Of a stretch of DNA of 64,000 bases, positions 11,001 to 23,000 are shown one piece after another. Position numbers and translations under genes: made by a program. Every line of letters begins with the position of its first letter. Positions within the stretch are counted from its first letter, which is position 1. Origin of the DNA: Thalassia testudinum (Eukaryota; Streptophyta; Magnoliopsida; Alismatales; Hydrocharitaceae); the NCBI GenBank assembly GCA_037157565.1, contig JAZHRO010000054.1, forward strand, positions 16,785,501-16,849,500. The letters are read 5' to 3'. The notes below the pieces were generated by a model. The model was not told where the DNA came from and ran no database searches. It saw nothing but the letters and a program-made list of their open reading frames with translations.

Positions 11001-14000
11001 GGTGGGGTTCCGTCGGTGAGAGGGGAGAGAAGAAGGCGGCTGTGCACAGTCTGCGTGCGGCACGCGCGCAGACTCGAGGATGCACGCACACAAAAATTGA
11101 TTTCCAGACGTCTGGGAAGGTGTCCAGACGTCTGACCCAAGTCCCAGGCATCTTGAAGGGCTTTAATGGCACGGTCTTAACAACTTGGGACCCCATGGTG
11201 AAGGTCCTCACATGGAACGTGAGGGGCCTTTGCGACCCTACCCGCAGGGGGACGTTGAGGTCACACCTATCTAGATGGAACCCGTATGTGGCTTTTCTTC
11301 AGGAGACGACGCTGCAGGAGTGTGACCAGAGAAGGTGGGGAGAGATTAGGGGAAACATGATGCGGGGTTTCTTGGCTCTTGATGCAGTAGGGAGGTCTAG
11401 TGGGGTGATTGTTGGCTGGAAGGAGGATCTGTTCTCGGTAGTGGGTTCGGAGGTGGGGATGGGTATGGTCACGGTGCAACTGAGGAGCGACGGGCTCGTG
11501 CTGACGTTCTCCTCAGTTTATGGGCCTACAAATGAGATGGGGAGGAGCTCATTATGGGAAAGTCTTCGCAAGGCGGCGAGGAGCTTTCAGGGGAGTCCGT
11601 GGCTCATTGGTGGGGACTTCAATGTCACACTGTAGGCAGAAGACAAGCAGGGGGGCTGGGAAGGCAGGGACCAGGACTCGGAAGAGCTCGCTAGCCTCGT
11701 TGCAGAGTATGGGTGGTAGGACATACTCCCTACCTCTTGTGCTTTCATGTGGAGAGATTCAGGGGGCCGGATGTCGAGGCTAGATCGCTTCTTTTGCTCG
11801 GTGGAGCTGGCTGAGGTATTTCCGATGGCTGGGGCCTGTGCTATGGAGAGGCCTTTCTCGAATCACACCCTGCTGATGTAGGAGTTTGGCGAAGGAACCC
11901 GGTGTGGCACATACTTCAAATTTGAGAGGGCATGGCTGTTGGAAGAGGTTTCAGGAGCTTGGTGGAGAACAAATGGAAGGACATGCATCCGGACGGGTCG
12001 GCGGCCGCGAAGCTGGAGGAAAAGCTCCTGGAACTGAAGCGGTTTCTGAAGGAGTACAGGAAACAGCTGAAAGAGGAACGAACCAGGTTGTGGGATGAGG
12101 TGCTCGTGGAGATTCAGAGATTAGATGGAGTGGAAGACTTGGGATGGATGACGGGCTCGGAGAGGCAGGACAGGGCGGACTGCATGAAAGTCATCCAGGA
12201 GGAGGACAGGAAAGCCAAAGTGGAAGGGAGAACCAGATCTAGGCAGAAGTGGGTCAAAGAGGGAGACTCAAACACCAGGTTTTTCCATTTGACAGCTTTA
12301 GCCAGGCGTTGGAGGAATTGGATTGAGAAATTGTAGGCGGGCGGGACGGAGTTCTTGGGTAGGGAGTCTGTGGGGAGAGCAGTGGAGGGTTACTTTAGGG
12401 GCTTTACAGAGCGGAGGAGAGGAGGGAGGGGGCTGGGGGCTTCAACTATAGGGGCTGAGGAAGCGGAGCAATTGATAGTACCTTTCACAGAAGACGAAGC
12501 CCAGGATGTGGTTTGGGGGTTGAATGCCGAGGGGTGTCTGGGGCCGAACAATTTCCTGGTACTCTTCTTCAAAGAATTCTGGTCACTGTTGAAGGAAGAA
12601 CTCCTGCAGGTCTTGGCAGAATTCAGGGAAGGCAACAGGGGCTTCGACAGATTGAACATGTTCTACATGTTCCTCCTGCCGAAGAGAAAGGGGACGGAGA
12701 TACCTGATCATAGCGAAGATTCTGGTGAACAAATTCAGGAAGGTAATTGGCAGGGTAGTATCGAAGGTGCAGATCGCTTTCATCCCAGGGAGGTACATTC
12801 TGGATGGCTATGTGGCGGCAACGGAGATCCTAGTGCATTGGAGAAGTGGAAGAAAGGCTTTTTTGTGGAAGGTGGACTTCGCGAAAGCCTATGACTCGGT
12901 GGAGTGGTCCTTCCTGTGGGCAGCCATAGTTAAGAGGGGCTTTCCACAAATCTGGATTAGATGGATGAAACAATGCATCACCATAGCATCTTTCTCGGTT
13001 CTCATTAACGGGAACCCGACAGGAGGTTAGATTCAGCTAAGGAGAGGCGTGAGGCAGGGTTGTCCCCTGGCGCCTTTGCTCTTTGTGTTGGCAGTAGATG
13101 CCCTGGCCAGGGCGACTGACAGAGCACGCGCAGTGGAGATGCTATAGGGTTTCCCCTTGGAGGGAGGGGACGGTATCTCGGTCATGCAATACGCAGATGA
13201 TACCCTCTTCTTTGTTCAGGGGTCGGTGGCAGAGGTGAGATGGTGTCGCATCATTCTAGAAATGTTCTGCGAAGCATCAGGTATGCGGATAAACTATTCT
13301 AAATCCTCTTCGATTCACTTCAACATGCAGCCTGGGGAGGCAGGGATATGCTCAGAAGTGCTAGGGACAGGAGAAAGGACCCTTCCGCTCTGGTACCTAG
13401 GGTTGCCCCTGATTGATAGGAGGATATCGATGTAGGACTGGATCCCGATGATGGAGAGGATTGAGGGTCGGCTTTCGGGATGGGCGTCCAAGATGTTATC
13501 TAGAGGAGGGCGGTTGGTCCTTCTCAAGGCAGTCCTCTCAGCGATACCAGCTTACTTCTCCTCGGTGATCAAAATACCTCGGAAGGTTGAGGACATGATT
13601 ACTAGCTGTTTGAGGATTTTTTTCTGGACTTTGTGGATGGGGGGAAGGGGGCGAGATTGGTTGCTTGGAACGAGGTTTGTCTGCCGTTCAGGGAGGGGGG
13701 TTGGGAGTTATGAAAGTGGGGAGGATGAATGATAACCTTTTGACTAAGTGGATTGACAGGTTGTTGGGGGGAGGTCTCTCTGGTAGGAAGGATTCTGCGT
13801 TCTTGCTATGGCAGGCTAGTGAGTTGGGAGCTCCTCACCTCGCCTCCGAGAGGAGCATCTCATTTCCTAAGGAGTTTGTTGCTGGTAGCGCCGAAGGTCC
13901 GATCTTTTTTCACCTCGGTACTAGGTTCAGGAGAGGTTTTTAGATTCTAGACAAAAGACTGGATGGGTACTGGGGCGCTGGCAGAGCGTTTCCCTAGGCT

Positions 14001-17000
14001 TGCAGCATTGGCGGCTGATAGAGGAGCCCCAGTGGTGGATGTGTTGAATGGTGCATGGTGCCCATCTTTTGTGGGTAATCTGTTAGATCAGAGATATGGT
14101 GAGATGCAGGTGCTCTTGCAGGATCTCCAGGGTTGGTAGCCTGAAGATGGAATGGATAGATTCAGGTAGGAGGAGGGAGATTTCTCGGTGCGGGATGCGT
14201 ATAGAAGACTTGGCGGCCCGACCACGATTGGGAACATCGACTTAGTCAGAGATTGCAAGCAACTCTGGGAGGCCTCTTGCTCATTGAAGGTCAGAATCTT
14301 CGCTTGGCTCCTCAGGAAAGGACGACTGGTGACCAAGACATGGAGAGTTCGCTGGATGCCAGGCGCAAACAGGTCGTGCCCGCTTTATAGCCAAGCGGAG
14401 GAGGATATTGACCATCTTTTCTTCGCTTACCCGTTGGCGATGCGGACATGGGAGCAGATAGGGGACCGGTGGTAGGTGCTTGGTTCCCATGCAGAGTTTT
14501 GGCAGTCGTTCAAATGTGGTGGGGTCGACGGGGAGCGTCAGGTGTTCTGGTCGAGGAGAGAACGGGCCAGGCCGTTGGTGGTTCTTTGGGCGCTTTGGCT
14601 AGGGAGGAATGCAGTTGTTTTTAGGGGCCAGCACTCGTATGTAGATAATTTTGTTGGGGCTACAAAAGCTTTTGTGTTGAGTTGGAGTGTCGTTCATTGA
14701 TGTAAATTTTAGCATTTTCTCTTTATGAATTTCTGGGTGGGATTTAAAGGATCACCATCCTTTTTCCTTTAAAAAAAAAATAATGGAGAGAATCATGAAG
14801 AAGATTAGGGTTGGGGGAATGAGGGATTTAGGGTAGGACTTGTATATCTCGGGTAAATGGAGATTTTATTCAAGTATTCGGGTTGTGTAATCGGGTATAG
14901 ATTTATACCCACGCCCATGTAGATTCCCTAAGGTGAGGGGGTGAGATGTGCGTGATACAAAATAATGCGAAAATAGAATAACAGTCACACGAAATAAATA
15001 ATTTCACAAGTACTCAAGGATTTTTAGGTGGAAACCTAAATCCGGGTAAAATTCACCACCTAAACTTCTTGATTTAGGATTTTCCGATCTACTTAGTAGA
15101 TCAAATCCACTAATGAACTACTTCAAACGAGAGTAGTTCAATATCTTACAACCGATTCTACTTACACAAGGGTAACGTGCCTCAAACCAACACTATTTTG
15201 TACGAGGGTAGTGTACCTCAAACCCTTCCTCTTCACGAGGAGTATTTTGTCTCGCAAGGGAGATAGGAATTCGCAAAGCAAATACCCAAATAAAGATAAT
15301 TACAAAATATCCTATAGAGCCCAAAATAGGTGTAAATCGAATTGGCTCCTATAGGCAAAAGGAACTTCCTTTAGATGGAAGTGGCGCGACGTGAAGTCGG
15401 CAGCGTAAGAACTTCTAGATGATTTTCTTCTTCGCTTGGACACAATATGGTGTAAAAGTAGTTTCTCAAGATGTATTTTACTTAGAAAGGGTGCTCATCT
15501 ATTTATAGATGTTCTAAGAAGGTTTTGGAAGGTCTTGGAAGGCTCTTGTAGCCATTGGGAACAAGGCTCAAGAGTGTGGTCCAAAATCCCACTGAAATCA
15601 GGGTCATTTATGATTCTGACATCAGACATTTGGACTTAAGGTCAGATGTTGGGTCTTCGTCTGATCTAAAGGTTGGTCATCTGATCTAGAAGGGTTGACG
15701 ATCTAAACTAAGTTAGATCAAGACAGACGTCTAAGAATACTTTTTAAGTCGTCTGGGATAGAAATCAGACGTCTAATTCTAGACAGCTTCCTTTCTGTTT
15801 TCATCAGACCTAAATAGGGTTCTAGGATCTAATTGCTCAGACGATAGGTCGGACATCTGGCAAAAGCTCTGGATGACTGGAAATACAATCTTCTGCAGGA
15901 ATTGATTTCCCGAGACTTAAACAGCTATGAAGTCTAAGAAAAGGTGATTTGTGTCAGATATTAGTCCATCTGGGATGCTCTACGGATGTTTGAAAGTAGA
16001 TGTAAATATGATTAACACTTAATCCTCTGAGATAAAGGTCTGACAATCCAACGGTCATATTGTTGGATGTCTGGCAAGGTCCTCAGACATCTTGTAAGAC
16101 GTTTGGACTATGGACTGGACGTCTGAAGGTGGCAGACAGAGAATAGGTTTCAGCTTAAGTGTTTTGGACGGCTGGTCAAAAGGTCAGACATCTTTTTTTT
16201 TGAAAAGGCGAAGGGTGATTATCCAAATGATAATCACCCATGATGATTCATTCCACCATAAAAACAATTACATCACGAGTTACAAGATGGATCTCCAGGC
16301 CTCAACCTGGGAGGAGAGCGGAAACAAAATTCTCCACATAAGGCCTCTTCCCTTTAAACACCACCCCATTCCTTCCTAGCCACACCCCCCAAAAAATAGC
16401 TAGGATCTTGGCCTGATCATGCTTGGAGCGAAATGTGAACACTCTGCTCCCCACATTTCTCCTGCAGAAGGAAGACCAGAAATTGTTAGCGTCCTAGTGG
16501 GAGATCCATCCAATCTCCATCTTCTGCCAAATCTGCTTTACAAACGGGCACTGGAGTAAGAGATGCTGCGCATCCTCTACCACCCTCCCACACAAAGGGC
16601 ACGCTAAGTTGTCGGTGCTGGCCCATCTTGTTCTCCACTGCTTTGTCATGATCCGTCCTCTTCTCACCAACCAGGTAAAGATCTTCACCTTCAGTGGGCA
16701 CTTCGCCATCCATATTAGTCTGTAATCCTGTATGAGGTCAACGTCTACATTCACCCCTTTAGTCCCCAACCTGCGGTAAACCTTTGCCATCGAGAAAGTC
16801 ACCTTCCTCCCAATGAAAACCATTAAGGCCTTCGCCCGGCACCCGACCCACCAACTCCTGCAGCAGCCGCTGGTATTCATCACACCTCTGGTCGGAGAGC
16901 TCCCCTTGAAGATGGGGCACCAGGATCTGTCCCGGTACTCTCCAACCGTTGCCAAAGAATCCATCACACTGCTCAAGAGGCGATGGAACCTCTCCCCCAG

Positions 17001-20000
17001 AGTAGATCCATCCCCCTTCCAGTCGTCCTGCTAAAAGCGGAAGAGTCTCCCGCACCAAGTACCGGGTGAAAAAAACCTCGCACACTTCCAGCTACTGTCG
17101 CCAGGCCCCTGAGGAAGGGAGACACTGGGGGGGAAGCAGAGGGGTCCCCATGATAGAAAATCTCTGTAGCAGCGCTGCAAAACTGCTCCGAATAGCCCCT
17201 GCTCCTGCCCCACCAGCCTCGCAATCCATTTCGTGAGAAGGTTGATGTTAGTCCTGTCCACTTCCTTGACCCCAAGGCCCCCCTCCTGTGTAGGCTTGCA
17301 CACCTTCCACACTACCAACCTCATCCCCCTACCCGTGGCCCCTATGGTGGACCAGAAGAAGTCTCTCATCAGTCCCCCAACCTGGTGCGGTAGACGGAAG
17401 ACCGACAAAAGGTAAGACAACATAGAGGCCAGAACCGCCTTTACCAAGGTCAATCGCCCACCTCTAGACAAGAGCCTGGAGGACCACCCAGCCAACCTTC
17501 CTTCCATCTTTTCCAGCAATGGGAGCCAGTTCTGTAGTCTCAAGCGATGATCTGACAGAGGAAGACCCAAGTATACCAACGACAGTGAACCCTTCTCTGT
17601 CTCTAGAGCAGCACCCACCCTCTTCGTGTCCATAACGGACAGATTCACTGAAACAAAGTTTAATTTTTGGTAGCTAATCTGCAACCCTGATGCCTCACCA
17701 AAAAGCTCAAGCAGGATCCTTAATCTCCTTGCCTCAAATCTCGTTCCTTCGACTAGGAAGAGCGTATTATTAGCATACTGTAGGACCACCACCTCCCTGC
17801 CTCTGCCAAGGTCAAAGCCTCTAAATAGCCCCCTGCTGTAAACCCTCTATGCTGCCCATGCTAGCGCATTTGTTGCAAGAACAAAAAGCATCGACGTAAG
17901 AGGGCACCCCTGTCGACCCCTCTTCGAGGCTGGACCCAACCTCCCGCCGGGTTCCCGTTGATAAGGATTGAAAAGGATGTTGTTGTCACCCATTGCTTCA
18001 TTCAATCAATCCAGATCGAAGGGAAACCCCTCCTCTGCAAGGACGTCCACACAAAGTCCCACTAAACCGAGTCATATGCTCTGGAGAAGTCCACTTTCCA
18101 TAAGAAGGCCTGCTTCTTCTCCCTCCTCCATGTCGCCAAGGCCTCCATCGCAACCACAAATCCATCCAGTATGTCCCTCCCTGGAACAAAGGCTCTCTAG
18201 ACCGGGGAGACCAGATCCCCCAGGAAGCCCCTCAGTCTGTTAGACAAGACTTTGGCCACAATAAAGTAAACCTCATTGGACAGGGCGATTGGCCTAAAGG
18301 TCTGGATGTCCTCCGCCTCTTCCTTCTTAGGCAGTAGAAACAAGTAATATTTATTCAATTTATCAAAGACTCTGTTGCCTGATGCAAACTCCTCTAACAC
18401 CCGCATCACATCTGCGCCCACCAAGGGCCAGAACTCTCTGAAAAAGAAGACATGGAAGCCGTTCGGGCCAGGGCACCCTTTCGCATTGAGGCCCCACACC
18501 GCCACCCTCACCTCCTCCTTTGAAAAGCATGCCGTGAGACCCTCCGCCTGGGACTCCGTAATACGCTGCACATCCACCCCCTCCACCTCCATCCTCCCCT
18601 TGTACGCTTCCCAGTGAACTCTCTAAAGTACTTCGTCGTCGCCTACCCCACCTCCTCCCTACCCGAGAAAGCGTCCCCGTCAATCACCATCCGGCCTATC
18701 CAATTTCTCCGCCTCCTGGCCGAGGCCACTTGGTGGAAGAACTTGGTGTTAGAATTGCCTTCTTTCAGCCATTTTTGCCTGGATTTCACCTTCCATTCTA
18801 GCTCCCATCATCTGTCCTCTTCCTGGATCACCTTCAACATCCTCACCCTGATCTCCTTATCCTTCGAGGATATAGGAGCCTGGTCCTCCTGCCTGTCCAC
18901 TCTGCTAATCTCTGCCAGCGTCGCCTCCTCCTCTTGGATGCCCTTATCTCCTTCCTGACAAGCTTCAGATGGTCGCGCAACATGGAAAGTTTTTTCGCCA
19001 GACAGAAAGCCGCCGAGCCTTCCACCCTTAACGCGTTCCACTTCTCCACCAAGGCCCTGAACCCCTCCTCCAGAAGCCATGACCTGTCGAACTTAAAATA
19101 TGTGCCGAACCGTACCCACTCATTTGGTAGCCACATCAAGGGAGTGTGGTCCGAAAAAGGTCTCTTCAACGCACATGCATTCGCCAACGAGAATGCCTCA
19201 ACCAGTTCCACATTGGAGAGAAACCTATCAATTCTGGACATCTGGCCACTGTTATTCCTCCATGTGTAAGCGCAGGCTGCGGGGGTCCAGTTCACTAGCC
19301 CATGAGCCTCGATGAACTCCACAAAAAGATCCGACCCGGGGTCCTGCCTCCCCCGTCCACCTGGCCTGTCCTCCACCTTCAATGTTACATTGAAGTCCCC
19401 CCCAGCAACGAAGGACTTCCAATGCAATCTGTCGCCACTGACGTAAGCTCCTCTCACATTACCCTTCTCGCTTGGGCGTCTCTGGGACCGTATGCCCCAG
19501 TAACCCTCAGTCTGGTGCCTCCCACCTTCCTGACCAAGCACAACGAGATGATGTGTTCTCCATATCGGACGTCCTCCAAGGTGAAGACCTCTTCTCTCCA
19601 ACCCAGGATCTGTCCTCCTGATTTACCATTCGCAGTAAGGGCCTGAAACCCCTCCATTCACGAACTTCCAATCTCTCTCCAAACCTGCACTCTGCAATCA
19701 GCCATCTTAGTCTCTTGCAGTAGCACAATATCCGCCCTCCACTGCCTGATGTATCTCCCCAGAGCCGCCCTCCTTGTGGGGTTGTTGAGGCCCCATACGT
19801 TCCAGGTGATCACTCCGTTCATCTAGCAGGTGCTGCACTCTCCTGTGTGATCGGCCTGAAGCCACCGACTTCCGCCGTCTTCCGCACCTCCTCATCGTCA
19901 CTGTCTAGCGCCTCTTTCGTTGGTGGGTGCTGAGGATCTCGTCCACGACCGTCCACTACCACCCTTGGCCTTTGCTTGCCCCGAAACGACCACCTATTCA

Positions 20001-23000
20001 GATAACGGAGGCCACCACTGCGCCCCCTGCTTACCAACTACGGCGTTCACCCTGTCAAGACAATCTCCATCTGGTTATCCCCCAGGCCCCCATCCAGTTG
20101 CTACCTCGAGCGCATCTCTGGGTCCTCCGAGCTGTCTCCTCGATGGTGACCCATCTTGCTTGCCACAGACCCACAAGCGTCCTTCCCCAACTTCACCAGC
20201 TGTCGAGTTGGCCCTGACAGGGGCCAGTCCTCATCACCCACTCCTCGCAGCGCCAAGGCTCGGTCCTCTGTCACCCTCTGCCCAGCGTCGTCCCCCTCTG
20301 CCGATCTCAGGGGTCGTGAGGACCAACCAGGGGGGCCCATTGCCCTCGAGAATCTGCTCGTGCACCGCTTCTGCAGCCTTGGGCTTGAGAGATGGTCCGC
20401 GAGCAACCCCCCCAGATTCGGGTTTGAAGGAGAGCTCACGAACCGGTGTTTCAAATTCGGATCTCTGCCGCTCGACGGTTTGGGTTGCCTCCCAGGGTCC
20501 GGACCCCCGCTGCATGGGCTGAAACGTGGCATTGGATCCTGGGGGAGGATCTGAATCCGAACCTTCCTCCTTTCCGCAGCTCCACACCCTAGCACGTGCC
20601 CCGCACGTGGTAGGGTTTAAAGGTCCCCTACCTTTGCCTCCGGATCGCCTCTCCACAGACGCAACTCCCAACCTTTCCTCTTCCGGTGCATCCCAAATCC
20701 CGCGGATCCCGGTTGTCCTCCGTGAGATCTCCGTGGATCTCTCGAGCGAAGAGCCCTCGTCAGTGGTGCGAACCTCAGTCTTCCTCCACGCAGCCTTCAC
20801 GGACCCCTCGGGGGCTGCGTTCACGTCAGCAACCCTTCGACTCCTTACAGCATCTGGCTGCCACTGCCCCTTCCCTATCGCCGATCTCGCAGCTCCGACT
20901 GTTGAGGCTACACGCTACCATCGTTCTCGCAACAAGCACTCCACCACCCAAGAGGATCCTCGCAGTCGCAGTAGGACCTTCCTCAGTGGCTTCGCCCCAA
21001 CCTTCAGCTCAACCAGCGTCGTCATCGGTCCCTTCGCTAATCCAAGCGCTCTGCAACTTTTAACCCTCGTGAATGGCACTACGATCGCCTCCACCACCTC
21101 CACTGAGCGTAGCCACCACAGGATCTCGGCGATGGCAAGCTCCATCACCGGCCGCTCAGGCGGGCGCTCAGGTAAAGCCCCATCGTGCGGCGATGGGCGT
21201 CTCCAATGCCACTTCCCTCCCCCCGCAGTGCACACGGAGAACAACAGCTCCTTCTGCTCCTCAGCTAAGAGCCTACTCGCCACGAACAACCCCTTTGCCA
21301 TCTGCACCACCGTCTCCCCTCCCCTTCTCGCCGCTTCTCCCAACGAGCCCTCCACCATCACTCTCGCGACCTTCCCTTCCACAACCTCCCCCACCATCCT
21401 CCCAATCACATAACCATCCTTAAGGTTATGGGATTGGTCTCCTTCCTAGCAAGCTATGCTAGGAAACAAACGTGCGTACAAAATATTTTCAACCCTAACC
21501 CCCTTCGACCAGGGAGCCTCCACCTCCGTCTCCAGCACTACCCTTGGTGGAGGCTGCGGCAACCCCCTCCTCCTCACGCCCTCAGCACCCCCCCGGCACC
21601 CACTGCTTCGATGGCCAAGCCCTCCTCACCTCCAGCATCGCCACGTCTCCCGACAATCCTTGATCCAATGATCGTTGCAGAGGCACTTGAAGCACCGGCC
21701 CCGCCCGATCCCAGCCTCTCGACCCCTCACAGACCTCCGGTGGATCGTCAAGCCCTGCTCCACCCAGCTTTGACTCACCACCTTCGACCAGCGCAGACCT
21801 CCGGCCACGCCTCCAGTGCCCCTCTCCCTCCGAGAGGTTTCCCCTCCACCCTCTGACTCCCTCCTGCCCCTGCCACCGCTCTCTCGCTCACTCTTGCCAT
21901 CGGATTCATGGTCTCATGAATAATGTCACTCCGTTTCCTTTTCAAAAGGTCAGGCATCTTAAAAGTCAAGATCAGACGTCTGATGTCTAGATTGGACGTC
22001 TGATCAAGCTGTTTGATTTCTATATTGATTTTCTGAGTTTGTCAAAGATTGTCTAAGTATTTTACGGTTGTGTAAGTGATCCTAGGGTTACGATATGTTA
22101 CTTTGGGACTCTTTAACAATTATTTAAGAAATAAAAAGGAAAGAACATAAAAAGACATATATGAACAAGATGTACATTCAAAATAAATTTAAGTCGTATT
22201 CTTCTTCTACATCTTCAAGCTTTCGCTCTAAGCGAAGCTCTATCTTCTCTTCTCCATCAAGCTCCTTCAATTCGTCATAGATGCGAGCTTGAGTTCCTTC
22301 ACACTTGTATCAATTTGTATTTATCCTGAAACTTATAAACTCAAATGCAAATGTTAAATCATAGGTATTTTGCTATCATCAAAATTAATGATCGTGGTGC
22401 TCTTTCACTAACAGCCCATATCCAAATCTAGTCGGATTTTTTTGATAAAACCCATACCGAACCCAATCGCGTTCCGGTCGGGTTTTGCCCATTCTTTTTG
22501 GGTCGTGTTGGGTTGGGTTCAACTCGGATTTACCGAAACTTGCATCCCTAGGTATGCTCCTGAAAATGGAGGGTGACCTAATTTTGTACATAAAAGCTGG
22601 GATGAATCATACTTTTAGAGTATGCATAAGACTTTAAAGCAAGGGCACTTAGAACTTCTGCTTGGCATGTGCTTACTGAAGTGTATGGTGAGCAATGCGG
22701 TGCTTGCTTTTTGTATTTTGTTTGACTAAGGTACCGTTTATTTTGAAGGATTGATTTTGAGGGATTAATTTTGTAAGTGGTGGAATTGTGGGATAAACTT
22801 GAGATTGTAAAGTTTTTGTGTTTGGGGAAAATATGGGTCAAATCATAAGGTGTTGGGGGGGGGGGGATGGGTAGGAGTGTTCTCTCATACAATCCTGTAT
22901 TAAGTTCATCCCACCCTCCCCCCTGGAATTGGATAATCTTGGGATTGAGGGTTCTATCCCGGGATTATTATAACCTGAGATTAAAAGATTCAAATGCAGC

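Larger units (their letters stand above)
8203..11182 (+). mobile_element. Solo LTR, family A (copy 3), TSD ACTTG, inside LINE copy 1
   Basis: A complete 2980-bp solo LTR that starts TGTTACGACCCGG and ends CGGTCTTAACA, flanked by exact ACTTG duplications (8198-8202 and 11183-11187). It is the reverse complement of copies 1 and 2 along its length. TATAA at 10986-10990 lies about 195 bp from the right end, so the U3 region would be about 2.8 kb and transcription rightward. It interrupts the LINE just before the ORF2 start (ATG at 11195). It carries a 34-bp x3 array, a 165-bp duplication and AGACGTCT palindrome clusters (about 10130-10330 and 11100-11140). Confidence 0.92.
6634..14782 (+). mobile_element. 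LINE (L1-type) copy 1, carrying a nested solo LTR
   Basis: A near full-length LINE of about 5.2 kb once the solo LTR at 8203-11182 is removed. It has a GC-rich ORF1 with zinc knuckles, ORF2 with endonuclease, reverse transcriptase and a zinc-binding C-terminus, then a 3' stem-loop and a poly(A) run (14770-14780). The TSD is about 24 bp (6610-6633 against 14783-14808) with two substitutions and a 2-bp indel, so the insertion is old. ORF2 has several stops and frameshifts. It belongs to the same family as the LINEs at 16.2 and 38.5 kb. Confidence 0.92.
16195..21941 (-). mobile_element. LINE (L1-type) copy 2, full length, reverse orientation
   Basis: A 5.75-kb LINE with its poly(A) tail shown as the T run at 16192-16200, a 3' stem-loop, ORF2 and ORF1, and its 5' end at 21941. 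The TSD is 19 bp (16176-16194 and 21942-21960) with one difference (GTCAGACATC against GTCAGGCATC). The single mismatch makes it younger than LINE copy 1, whose TSD is more decayed. It lies in solo LTR family B. Confidence 0.93.
14918..22413 (-). mobile_element. Solo LTR, family B, TSD GCCCA, split by LINE copy 2
   Basis: The ends are TGTAGATTCCC at 14918 and CACTAACA at 22413, with exact GCCCA duplications (14913-14917 and 22414-22418). It sits in the hAT-type element. Without LINE copy 2 it is about 1.73 kb. Orientation is uncertain because both ends are TG..CA; the AGGTGGAAACC-like block suggests a Copia-type LTR read on the minus strand. No internal region remains, so this is a solo LTR. 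Its 15.6-16.2 kb part is dense in CAGACGTCTG variants although it is otherwise unlike family A. Confidence 0.78.
6193..22550. mobile_element. hAT-type nonautonomous element split by two insertions
   Basis: The outer ends are TAGGGATGCAAACGGG at 6193 and the inverted CTTGCATCCCTA ending at 22550. The flanking 8-bp repeats GGTATTCT (6185-6192) and GGTATGCT (22551-22558) differ at one base; 8-bp TSDs are typical of hAT elements. The element itself is about 0.68 kb in three pieces: 6193 to about 6633, about 14809-14917, and 22419-22550. Removing the LINE and the family-B LTR restores collinearity with the related copy at 58.7-59.27 kb, for example AAATGGAGATTTTATT and AGTCGGATTTTTTTGA. No transposase is present. 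Confidence 0.85.

Noticed and set aside
20526..21856. Long + strand open frames (295 and 142 codons)
   Set aside because: They are antisense to LINE 2 ORF1, whose minus strand carries zinc-knuckle and family-specific blocks. The + frames are Ser/Pro-rich shadows.
14953..22378. Alternative LTR ends TGATAC...GCTATCA
   Set aside because: These inner inverted ends have no matching flanks, whereas 14918-22413 has TG..CA ends and an exact GCCCA duplication that rejoins the hAT-type element.
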